A DNA stretch of 11,130 nt from Pseudomonadota bacterium (lineage in GTDB: Bacteria > Pseudomonadota > Alphaproteobacteria > Sphingomonadales > Sphingomonadaceae), in assembly GCA_023427285.1 (NCBI GenBank), contig JAEZBH010000081.1:1-11130 (forward strand), read 5' to 3'. Shown here in pieces: positions 1-6,280 of this stretch. Within the stretch, counting starts at the first letter, position 1; each line of letters starts with the position of its first letter. The translations under genes and the position numbers were made by a program. The notes below the pieces were generated by a model that saw only the letters and a list, made by a program, of their open reading frames with translations, was not told the origin of the DNA and made no database searches.

Positions 1-91
1 CCGTTCAGTCTCACTCTCGGAACGAACTGCGTGGCCATTGGTGGCGCGCAAAATAAAAAAAGAACAGCGAAGCGTGGGGGTTGAGCGGTGA

Positions 92-107
92 GTTGAAGAT
101 CTTCAAC
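92..107. promoter_or_regulatory. Perfect 16-bp palindrome upstream of the aminotransferase
   Basis: The sequence GTTGAAGATCTTCAAC equals its own reverse complement over all 16 bases. It lies 80 bp before the aminotransferase start, a usual place for a dimeric repressor or activator operator. It has no loop and no following T-run, so it is a poor terminator. The identity of any binding protein is unknown; an amino-acid-responsive regulator (Lrp/AsnC type) is a guess based only on the downstream gene. Confidence 0.45.
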
Positions 108-187
108 CTTTGGCCGGTTGCTTTGCCGGCTCCTCTATTGCAGACCAGAGGCAAGATAAGAAAATCCGCATAAGATGGGGAGATGAC

Positions 188-1366
188 ATGTTTCAGACAT
201 TGGAAGCCCGGCCCGCGGATGCTCTGCTGGGACTGATCCGCCTGTTCGCGGAGGATGCCCGGCCGTTCAAGCTCGACCTTGGTGTTGGGGTGTATAAGGA
301 CGAAGCGGGCCGCACGCCTATTTTTGCAGCCGTCAAAGCCGCCGAGCGCCAACTGGTCGATGCCCAGGAAACCAAATCCTATCTGGGGCCGGATGGTGAC
401 TACGGTTTCCTCGATAGTCTTGGGGCTCTGGTTTTCGGTGCAGCCTGGGCGCAGAGCCATGGCCGCATCGCCTCGATTCAGACGCCGGGCGGCACGGGCG
501 CGCTGCGTATTGGTGCTGACCTGTTGCGTGATGTGCTGCCCCAGCGGCGCATCTGGCTTGGTTTGCCCACCTGGCCCAATCATGCTCCCATTTTCCGGGC
601 AGCGGGGCTGGAGATCGCAACCTACCCTTATTTCGATGTGGCGACCCAGACCGTGCAATTCGAGTCATTGCTCGCCGCGCTTGACCAGGCCGAGCCGGGC
701 GATGCCGTGCTGCTGCATGGCTGCTGCCATAATCCGGCGGGGGCGGACCTGACGCGCGAGCAATGGGATCAGGTGGCAGACGTTATCGAACAGCGCGGTC
801 TGCTGCCCTTTATTGATCTGGCGTATCACGGTCTGGGGGACGGGCTGGAGGCGGATCTGTACGGCGTGCGCCTGCTGACCGGGCGCGGGACGGGCGTCAT
901 GGTCGCCGTTTCCTGCTCGAAGAACTTCGGGCTGTACCGTGATCGTGTCGGTGCGCTTTATGTGCAGACGCCGGATCGGGCCACGGCTGCCATTGTTTCC
1001 TCGCACATGGCGGGCCATGCCCGCACCGACTGGTCGATGCCGCCCGATCACGGCGCGGCCGTGGTGCGGCTTATTCTTGAGGATGACGCGCTTGCGCACC
1101 AATGGCGGGAGGAATTGGACGCAGTGCAGCGCCGGGTGAGCGGCATTCGTGCAGCCCTTGCCGGGCATGGGCAGGCGGGGCCGGTCGATCTCAAGCGGGT
1201 CGGCGAACAGAAGGGCATGTTCTCAACCTTGCCGCTCAGCCGCGAGCAGGTGTTCCAGTTGCGCGCGAGCAGGGCCGTTTACATGGCGGATTCCGGCCGC
1301 ATCAACGTGGCGGGGCTGCAATTGGCTGATATTCCGGCCTTTGTTGAGGCGCTGCGCTCCCTGTAG
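188..1366 (+). CDS. Aromatic-amino-acid / aspartate aminotransferase (class I, PLP-dependent)
   Basis: This 392-residue protein is a fold-type I PLP transaminase of the AspC/TyrB group, moving amino groups between aspartate or aromatic amino acids and 2-oxoglutarate in the cytoplasm. The PLP lysine is K245 in SCSKNFGLYRDRVGA. Other residues match AspC by motif: W129 (PTWPNH), N182 (CHNPAGADLT), D210 and Y213 (FIDLAYHG), R253, R279 (RTDWSMPPDHGA, the side-chain carboxylate Arg) and R371 (SGRINVAG, the alpha-carboxylate Arg). Length is normal (AspC about 396). The start is ATG 188 behind GGGGAG at 178-183; the reading frame is open further upstream but without a better ribosome site. Retention of both substrate arginines fits dicarboxylic substrates; motifs alone cannot separate an AspC from a TyrB/PhhC role. 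The gene has no obvious link to the stress genes and ends 4 bp from the convergent kinase gene. Confidence 0.93.
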   Translation: MFQTLEARPADALLGLIRLFAEDARPFKLDLGVGVYKDEAGRTPIFAAVKAAERQLVDAQETKSYLGPDGDYGFLDSLGALVFGAAWAQSHGRIASIQTPGGTGALRIGADLLRDVLPQRRIWLGLPTWPNHAPIFRAAGLEIATYPYFDVATQTVQFESLLAALDQAEPGDAVLLHGCCHNPAGADLTREQWDQVADVIEQRGLLPFIDLAYHGLGDGLEADLYGVRLLTGRGTGVMVAVSCSKNFGLYRDRVGALYVQTPDRATAAIVSSHMAGHARTDWSMPPDHGAAVVRLILEDDALAHQWREELDAVQRRVSGIRAALAGHGQAGPVDLKRVGEQKGMFSTLPLSREQVFQLRASRAVYMADSGRINVAGLQLADIPAFVEALRSL

Positions 1367-1376
1367 CGCCTCAACA
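1342..1376. terminator. Inverted repeat shared by two convergent stop codons
   Basis: A perfect 12-bp stem (TGTTGAGGCGCT at 1342-1353 with AGCGCCTCAACA at 1365-1376) encloses an 11-nt loop. The right arm contains bases of both the aminotransferase TAG (1364-1366) and the kinase TGA (1371-1373, minus strand). It is symmetrical for both transcripts, so a bidirectional terminator or 3'-end stabiliser is likely. Neither side has a T-run, so it is not a canonical intrinsic terminator. Confidence 0.5.
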
Positions 1377-2750
1377 CTCCGGCTGCGTCAGCACATTGCT
1401 GGCGGGGAACCGCAACTCCCAGCGAAAGCCTTCTTTGGGCTGGGTTGCGGCAACCTCGCCGCGCAGGCCGCGGGGCGTCAGCCGTTCCAGAATGTCGCGG
1501 GCATAGTTGCGGTGCTCGGGCATGACGGCGGGGCCGGGGCCGACTTCCTGCCAGATCAGGCGGAAACCGGGGGAATCATCGCGCATGGCGGCTTCCTCCC
1601 AAGTGATGCGCAGCCTGCCCGAAGGGGTTGCCAGCGCCCCCTGTTCCCGCGCCTTGACGGCCAGTTCGTGAATGGCAAGGGCCAGTGTTTGCACCGCTGT
1701 TGGCCGCAATCGCAAGGGTGGGCCGGAATAGTTGACCCGCGCCGCCACAGTGCCCAGCGCGTGGTTCAATTGGCTGTGCAACAGATCTGTGAGCGGCACG
1801 GCGGTCCAGTTCTCCCGAACCAGCAGATCATAGCTCATGGCAATTGACTGAAGCCGGGCATTGAACGGCTCAACCGTGCCTGGCGGCAGGCCCAGCGTCT
1901 TGGCGCTCATGCGGGCGACGCTCTGGATGATGGTGAGCAAATTCTTGGTTCGATGGGTGGATTCTTGCAGCAGATGGCGGCAGTCGGCTTCCGCTTTGCG
2001 ATACCGCGTCACATCTTGTGCAAGGCCGATTGCACCGCTTTGCCCATCGCTGAACTGGCCGGGGTGCACCGATAGCTCGTACCAACGCGGTTGATCTCTT
2101 GCATCTTCAATGCGGACTTGCTCTATGACGGGCAGATTTCGGCCAAACGCTTTTTGCAGCGAGGCTTCAATATGCTTCAGCAGCGAGGCGGGCAGGGCGT
2201 TGGCAACCCTTGATCCAGGGCGGTGCGGGATGGACCAGCGCTCGCTCAGATCGGTCGAGCGGGCGAAGATCGTCACCCCGCTGCCTGTCAGCGCATCTTC
2301 AAGGCTGAGCGGACCTTGCGGCGAGGCTGCCAGCGGCAAGGCGTTCGCGGGTTCGGCGCTACGCCTTCCAAGGCCGGACAGCGCAGGCCACAACAGCAGC
2401 ACGGCTAGAATTGCAAACAGACCGGCTCCGGCTTGCAGGATCTCAAGGCTTTCGGCGGGCACCGTGACGAGTTGCAGCTCCCCGGCCAACAGGGCAGCAC
2501 CGCACGCCAAAGCGATGCCGTTTAAGAAGATGCTGATATTTCGCCAAGGCTGTGAGGCGTGTGAAATTGCCAGAGCAAAGGTCGCAAGCAAGGTCAGCAT
2601 CAGGCCGGAGAGCAGGAGAATGTCGCTCATAAGCGTGTTCTCATCCGCGCTGCCTGTCGTGTCTGGCAATAATAAAAGGGAATGAGGTGTGCTTGCCAGC
2701 AGAAGACTGCCGGTCGCATATGCAGTCTCCAGTGTCTCATTCAAAGCCAC
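1371..2750 (-). CDS. Membrane PAS-HWE family sensor histidine kinase with degenerate ATP-binding domain
   Basis: This protein of 459 residues is read from GTG 2750, which has GGGAGGGA about 7 nt upstream; an alternative ATG at 2630 (419 residues) has a weaker site but sits just before the first membrane helix. Three hydrophobic helices lie at about 44-62, 72-90 and 104-124. A PAS-like domain follows at about 150-255 (LTGSGVTIFARSTDLSERWSIP to GLAQDVTRYRK, an HWE-associated pattern). The dimerisation/H-box is QESTHRTKNLLTIIQSVAR with phospho-acceptor H266. The C-terminal domain keeps the HWE signature W400-Q-E402, but the N-box HELATNAxKYGAL is changed to HELAVKAREQGAL, putting K366 where the Mg-ATP Asn should be, and the GFG glycine loop is replaced by NYA (415-417). 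The family phosphorylates PhyR; this member may instead dephosphorylate or sequester it. It is divergent from phyR, 427 bp away. Confidence 0.85.
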   Translation of the reverse strand: MALNETLETAYATGSLLLASTPHSLLLLPDTTGSADENTLMSDILLLSGLMLTLLATFALAISHASQPWRNISIFLNGIALACGAALLAGELQLVTVPAESLEILQAGAGLFAILAVLLLWPALSGLGRRSAEPANALPLAASPQGPLSLEDALTGSGVTIFARSTDLSERWSIPHRPGSRVANALPASLLKHIEASLQKAFGRNLPVIEQVRIEDARDQPRWYELSVHPGQFSDGQSGAIGLAQDVTRYRKAEADCRHLLQESTHRTKNLLTIIQSVARMSAKTLGLPPGTVEPFNARLQSIAMSYDLLVRENWTAVPLTDLLHSQLNHALGTVAARVNYSGPPLRLRPTAVQTLALAIHELAVKAREQGALATPSGRLRITWEEAAMRDDSPGFRLIWQEVGPGPAVMPEHRNYARDILERLTPRGLRGEVAATQPKEGFRWELRFPASNVLTQPEC

Positions 2751-3177
2751 GTGCCGTCCCTCCCCAGCATTGTGACATATTCTCGCGAGACTGGCGCATG
2801 GGCCGCCCCTTGTTTGTCGGCTGGAATAGTGTGTGCGGACATTCGCCAATGCAACAGCAAAGCTTGATGATTTCCGCCTTTTGTGGGAAGCCTGCGGAGT
2901 GCAGGACACGCTCGACCTATTCCCTCTTTGCGTTTCTGGTGTGACCGTATAAATTTGCCGGGCGCAGCCAGTTGATTGCTTTGTGCAACGGATTGATGAG
3001 GTAGAGTACATGCTGCGCAGCGGGAATTTTTTTCACCGTCCCTTTTGCTCCGCTTGCAGGCGGGCTCCCTTATTTTGCAACCTTTGAGCGTGCTGTGCGT
3101 TACGCTTGGGCGGGGTCTTTTTGTCCCCCCAATGGCAAGGCCGCCGGCAACCCGGCCATAAGAGCAAAGAGGGACAT
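2751..3177. other. Divergent intergenic region between HWE kinase and phyR
   Basis: These 427 bp separate the 5' ends of the kinase (minus) and phyR (plus) and must hold both promoters. I find no GGAAC-N16/17-CGTT EcfG motif on either strand. A TATAAA lies at 2948-2953 on the plus strand but without a convincing -35 box at 17 bp. A run of T at 3028-3035 and another near 3117-3122 are the only notable compositional features. Short reading frames here look non-coding: they have no ribosome site and no family resemblance. Confidence 0.5.
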
Positions 3178-3963
3178 GTGTCGATAGCCAAGGAAATTCA
3201 GGTACATCTGCCGCATCTAAGGCGCTATGCGCGCGCGCTTCTTGGTACTCAGGCAGCAGGTGATGCCTTCGTCCGGGCCTGCCTTGAGGTTGTTCTGGAA
3301 GACACGAGCATGTTCCGCCGTCCTACTGAGATGCGGGTTACGCTCTATCATCTTTTCCAGACGATATTGTCGTCCACGTTCATGCAAATCGGCGATCGCT
3401 CGGTTGTAAACGGAAACGGCACCGGCGATGTGCTGCCCCAGCTGTATCGCTCGACGGAGATGTCGCTGGAGTCTCGTCAGGCCCTGTTGCTGACCACGCT
3501 GGAGGGGTTCACCTACGAGGAAGCGGCACGGATTATGGATCGTGACGAGAGCGAGGTGGAAGAGCTGGTCAATGCTGCACTTGCGGAGATTGACGCGCGC
3601 TCGGCCCTGCGGGTGCTGATTATCGAAGATGAGCCCATTATCTCGATGGATCTGGAAAACCTGATTGAGGAGCTTGGCCACACGGTCGTTGGCGTTGCCT
3701 CCACGCACAGCGAAGCGGTGGAATTGGCGACAAGCGGCCATCCGGAATTGATTCTGGCGGACATTCAGCTGGCAGATGGCAGTTCGGGCCTGGAAGCCGT
3801 GACCGAGATCCTGAAGCAGTTCAACGTGCCGGTCGTATTTCTCACGGCTTTTCCCGAGCGTCTGCTGACGGGCGAGCGTCCTGAGCCCGCGTTCCTGATT
3901 ACCAAGCCGTTCGATCGCCGCGTGGTCAAGGCCACGATCGGTCAGGCTGTGGACGTGTCGTAA
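3178..3963 (+). CDS. phyR: General stress response anti-anti-sigma response regulator PhyR
   Basis: PhyR is the switch of the alphaproteobacterial general stress response: when its receiver is phosphorylated, the sigma-like N-terminal domain is exposed and captures NepR, releasing EcfG. The 261-residue length is typical. Residues 1-140 form the sigma-like domain, with a region-2-like part (LPHLRRYARALLGTQAAGDAF) and a region-4-like part (LLTTLEGFTYEEAARIMD). Residues about 143-258 form the receiver: acidic pair E150/D151, phospho-acceptor D195 (ILADIQLADG), T223 and K243, with the FATGUY-type signature VVFLTAFPERLLTGE. The start is GTG 3178 after AGAGGGA; the in-frame upstream ATG at 3106 would add 24 residues without a family match. 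An out-of-frame ATG overlaps the start at 3176. The gene is transcribed away from the HWE kinase and is separated from nepR-ecfG by two unrelated genes, whereas it is often adjacent to them. Confidence 0.95.
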   Translation: MSIAKEIQVHLPHLRRYARALLGTQAAGDAFVRACLEVVLEDTSMFRRPTEMRVTLYHLFQTILSSTFMQIGDRSVVNGNGTGDVLPQLYRSTEMSLESRQALLLTTLEGFTYEEAARIMDRDESEVEELVNAALAEIDARSALRVLIIEDEPIISMDLENLIEELGHTVVGVASTHSEAVELATSGHPELILADIQLADGSSGLEAVTEILKQFNVPVVFLTAFPERLLTGERPEPAFLITKPFDRRVVKATIGQAVDVS

Positions 3964-4002
3964 TCCAGCGGAATGCTCCATCACTGTGCGGGTGTGGGTG
4001 CC

Positions 4003-4058
4003 CAGAGAAACTCAGGCAGAGAAATTCAGGCAGGGCAATTCAAGAAGAGCAATTCAGG
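4003..4058. repeat. Four contiguous 14-bp tandem repeats
   Basis: Exactly four head-to-tail units occupy this stretch: CAGAGAAACTCAGG, CAGAGAAATTCAGG, CAGGGCAATTCAAG and AAGAGCAATTCAGG. The consensus is CAGAGMAATTCAGG; each unit differs from it at only one to three positions. The array starts 39 bp after the phyR stop and ends just before a hairpin. It is non-coding on the plus strand. Possible roles are binding sites for a regulator of the downstream gene or simple slippage expansion; the sequence does not decide. Confidence 0.75.
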
Positions 4059-4059
4059 C

Positions 4060-4083
4060 CGCCGGTTTCAGGAGAAGCCGGCG
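4060..4083 (+). terminator. Hairpin downstream of phyR
   Basis: A 10-bp stem (CGCCGGTTTC with GAAGCCGGCG, one G-U pair) closes an AGGA tetraloop. It lies about 97 bp after the phyR stop and abuts the 14-bp repeat array. No T-run follows, so it is only a possible terminator or RNA-stabilising element for the phyR transcript. Confidence 0.35.
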
Positions 4084-4183
4084 CTCTCCCGTGGGTGGTC
4101 CGGGGCCTGCCCTTGGCGTTGAGCGGCCAACGCCTCCGCATCATTCCCGATAAGCCGTGAATGCCCTGAAAAGTGTCGGTTGC

Positions 4184-4208
4184 GGAACCAACCTGACGGT
4201 GAAATGTT
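4184..4208 (+). promoter_or_regulatory. EcfG-type promoter for the DUF1328 gene
   Basis: GGAAC (4184-4188), a 16-bp spacer and TGTT (4205-4208) match the GSR consensus GGAAC-N16/17-CGTT with one change in the first -10 base. Transcription would begin near 4215, about 25 nt before the ATG at 4240, leaving room for the GGAG ribosome site at 4229-4232. This places the small membrane protein in the EcfG regulon by inference. Confidence 0.6.
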
Positions 4209-4239
4209 GTGCTCAGTGCATCGGTTATGGAGAAAGAGC

Positions 4240-4416
4240 ATGCTTTACTGGGCAGCGGCGTTTTTTATTATTTCCCTGATTGCGGCGCTGTTCGGCTTCT
4301 CCGGAATTGCTGTGGCCTCGGTTGGCATCGCCAAAATCATCTTCTTCGTATTTCTGGTGCTGTTTCTGATCAGCCTTGTGCTTGCGCTCTTCAACCGCAA
4401 GCCGCCTGCGGTCTAA
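4240..4416 (+). CDS. DUF1328 family small membrane protein
   Basis: This 58-residue protein has two hydrophobic helices, at about 4-24 ([21 protein letters not shown]) and 31-51 ([21 protein letters not shown]), ending in a short basic tail (NRKPPAV). The order MLYWA...ALFGF-GIA...[14 protein letters not shown] is the family pattern of DUF1328 (YtjA-like) inner-membrane proteins. Their molecular function is not known to me. The start is ATG 4240 with GGAG 7 nt upstream; a longer frame from 4180 would run through the promoter and is rejected. Family members are often seen among stress-induced genes in alphaproteobacteria, and the EcfG-like promoter upstream agrees. Confidence 0.85.
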   Translation: MLYWAAAFFIISLIAALFGFSGIAVASVGIAKIIFFVFLVLFLISLVLALFNRKPPAV

Positions 4417-4521
4417 CCCTTTCTCTCCGAGATGGGCGTGCTCACCTGTCAGTTCCGCGCGTTGACGCTTCCCTGAGCGGTCTCTAGCCTTGACCGCCGG
4501 TTCTCAGGGGGAGAGGTTGCC

Positions 4522-5541
4522 ATGGCCGATTGGGTGCATCGTTATGCCCGGATCAATGGGCTCGATATGCATTATGTTGAGCAAGGCAGCGGGCCTCTGG
4601 TCATTTTGGCCCATGGTTTTCCCCACAGTTGGTTCAGCTGGCGACACCAGATCCCGGCGATTGCAGCAGCAGGCTTTCGCGCGGTTGCGTTCGATCTGCG
4701 CGGCATGGCCGGCACCAGCGCCCCGGACGACCCGGCTGCGTATGATGTGACCCACACCGTTGGCGATCTCATTGGCCTCATGGACCATCTGGGCGAGGAA
4801 AAAGCCGTGTTCATCGGGCTCGATTTCGGCCTGTTTTCCATCTACGACCTTGCCTATCTGCACCCGGAGCGGATGCATGCCATCATTGGCCTTGGGAATC
4901 CGGCATGGCCGCACGACCCGGCGCGTTCGCCCCTGACGGAAGCGGCGGATATGGCGCGGCAGCATTTCTATCATATCCATTATTTTGTGGATCAAGCGGG
5001 CGTGGCCGAGGCGGCGCTGGATGCCCAGCCGCGCGAATTCCTCAAGCGGGTGTTTTACGCGCTGTCGGGAGACTATCATTACATCGATGTGTGGCAGCAC
5101 CCTCCGGGCACGCCGTATCTGGACGCCTTGCCCGAGGCCCCGCCGCTGCCGTGGCCATGGCTGACCGAACTGGAACTGGAGTTCTTTGTGGAAGCCTATG
5201 CCCGCCGGGGCTTCAAGGGTGGGCTCAACTGGTATCGGGCCATGGACCTGCGCTGGCAGCAACGCCGTCAGTTTGAGGGCGTGCCCAATCCGGTGCCGTT
5301 CTATTTTCTGACCAGCGAGAACGATACTGATATGGAGGCCTTCCATGGGGAGGACCCGCTGGCGCAACTGCCCCGCCAGTACTCTGACCTGCGCCGGATT
5401 GAAGTTCTGCCACGTGCCGGGCACATGCTTCAGATGGAGCGAGCCTCAGAGGTCAGCGCCTATATCGCCGAGTTTTTACGAGACCTTGCAGATCGGGGCG
5501 AGGTGCGGTCCGCGCCAATGAAGGCCGTGATTGCAGGCTGA
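4522..5541 (+). CDS. Alpha/beta-fold hydrolase, epoxide hydrolase-like
   Basis: This 339-residue protein has the alpha/beta hydrolase layout of soluble epoxide hydrolases and related dehalogenases, which open a substrate through an ester to an Asp nucleophile. The oxyanion motif HGFP is at 31-34 and the strand FDLRGMAGTS at 58-66. The nucleophile is D101 in FIGLDFGLF, the likely acid D268 (TSENDTD) and the catalytic His H301 (RAGHMLQMERA). The cap shows the YFVDQAGVAEAAL pattern (Y154) and NWYR (Y238), the likely epoxide-polarising tyrosines. The nucleophile elbow differs from the usual GHDWGG: W is F and the last G is L. The ATG at 4522 follows a GGGGGAGAGG ribosome site. No EcfG motif is seen in front, so read-through from the DUF1328 gene is possible. 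Substrate unknown. Confidence 0.85.
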   Translation: MADWVHRYARINGLDMHYVEQGSGPLVILAHGFPHSWFSWRHQIPAIAAAGFRAVAFDLRGMAGTSAPDDPAAYDVTHTVGDLIGLMDHLGEEKAVFIGLDFGLFSIYDLAYLHPERMHAIIGLGNPAWPHDPARSPLTEAADMARQHFYHIHYFVDQAGVAEAALDAQPREFLKRVFYALSGDYHYIDVWQHPPGTPYLDALPEAPPLPWPWLTELELEFFVEAYARRGFKGGLNWYRAMDLRWQQRRQFEGVPNPVPFYFLTSENDTDMEAFHGEDPLAQLPRQYSDLRRIEVLPRAGHMLQMERASEVSAYIAEFLRDLADRGEVRSAPMKAVIAG

Positions 5542-5557
5542 GCCCTTGCGAGCGAGC

Positions 5558-5592
5558 CAAGAAAATGCCGTGCCCGTCATGCGGCGCACGGC
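5558..5592 (-). terminator. Intrinsic terminator of the nepR-ecfG transcript
   Basis: Read on the minus strand, GCCGTGC-(bulged C/G inner stem)-GCACGGC folds into about 10 GC-rich pairs with one bulge (5567-5592), followed at once by ATTTTCTT (5566-5559). It lies about 50 nt after the ecfG stop. This is the only hairpin in the window with a clear T-run. Confidence 0.7.
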
Positions 5593-5596
5593 GATG

Positions 5597-5616
5597 GTGC
5601 TTTCGGTAGAAAGCGC
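5597..5616 (+). terminator. Possible terminator of the hydrolase transcript
   Basis: GTGCTTTC and GAAAGCGC form an 8-bp stem (one U-G pair) around a GGTA loop, followed by GTTGTTT on the plus strand. It lies about 55 nt after the hydrolase stop. The T-run is weak, so this is tentative. Confidence 0.35.
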
Positions 5617-5642
5617 GTTGTTTGCGTGGTCCGGAGGCTCGC

Positions 5643-6266
5643 CTAACGCGTCGTGACGCGTGATCCGGCGTAGCGGTTCTCGATCACCTCAACCTCGTTC
5701 AGGATGACGTCGGCTGTCTCGGCCTTCTCGTCGTCGTCCTGACCCATGCGGCTGCAAATGTTGCCGCTTTCGATCAATCCGGCCAGCGCTGCACGGGCGC
5801 GCGCCACACGGCTTTTAACCGTGCCGATGGCGACACCGCAGATCTGTGCAACTTCCTCATAGGAAAGGCCGCCTGCACCCACCAGAATGAGGGCTTCGCG
5901 CTGCTGCTCCGGCAGCACCTGAAGGGCGCGATGCAAATCGCCCAGCTCCAGATTGCCGTCCTGACTTGCTGAAATCACCAGCACGCGGGCAGCGCGTTCC
6001 TCGTCCCAGTCGCTGGTAAAGCGCCTGCGTCTCATCTGGGAGATGTAGCTGTTGCGGAGGATCATGAAGGTCCAGGCCTTCATGGATGTGCCGGGCTCAA
6101 AACGGTCTCGTGACGCCCACGCCTTGGTCAGGGCGTCCTGCACCAGATCATCTGCCGCGTCTCGCTGGCCTGTCAGGCTTCGGGCGAAGGCGCGGAGGTG
6201 GGGCAGGACCGAAATAAGCTCCGATTTAAAGTCGAATTGCAGCGCCGGTTCGGAGCTAGATGCCAT
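5643..6266 (-). CDS. ecfG: ECF sigma factor EcfG, general stress response sigma
   Basis: This 207-residue sigma factor directs RNA polymerase to GGAAC-N16/17-CGTT stress promoters and is held inactive by NepR. Region 2 spans about 19-85 (LPHLRAFARSLTGQRDAADDLVQDALTKAW, then MKAWTFMILRNSYISQMRRRR), and region 4 spans about 107-165 (ALQVLPEQQREALILVGAGGLSYEEVAQI, then the helix-turn-helix GVAIGTVKSRVARARAAL). A 40-residue acidic C-terminal tail (from about 167) follows region 4. The ATG at 6266 has AGGTGG about 5 nt upstream and lies 14 bp after the nepR stop, so the two are co-transcribed and probably translationally linked. A terminator follows the gene. The adjoining NepR gene and EcfG promoters make EcfG far more likely than another ECF family. 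Confidence 0.95.
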   Translation of the reverse strand: MASSSEPALQFDFKSELISVLPHLRAFARSLTGQRDAADDLVQDALTKAWASRDRFEPGTSMKAWTFMILRNSYISQMRRRRFTSDWDEERAARVLVISASQDGNLELGDLHRALQVLPEQQREALILVGAGGLSYEEVAQICGVAIGTVKSRVARARAALAGLIESGNICSRMGQDDDEKAETADVILNEVEVIENRYAGSRVTTR

Positions 6267-6280
6267 GTTACCACCTGCTA

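Noticed and set aside
19..44. GGAAC at 19-23 as an EcfG promoter for the aminotransferase
   Set aside because: At spacers of 16 and 17 the following bases are GGTG and GTGG, not CGTT.
2704..2728. AGACTGC...GCAGTCT inverted repeat near the kinase 5' end
   Set aside because: Only 7 bp with an 11-nt loop, inside the likely coding sequence; expected by chance in GC-rich DNA.
2682..2944. Short plus-strand frames in the 5' region of the HWE kinase and the adjoining intergenic DNA
   Set aside because: They partly overlap the kinase coding region, lack ribosome sites and show biased, non-protein-like composition.
3106..3177. Extended N-terminus for PhyR from ATG 3106
   Set aside because: The extra 24 residues do not look like PhyR, and GTG 3178 has its own ribosome site and gives the usual length.
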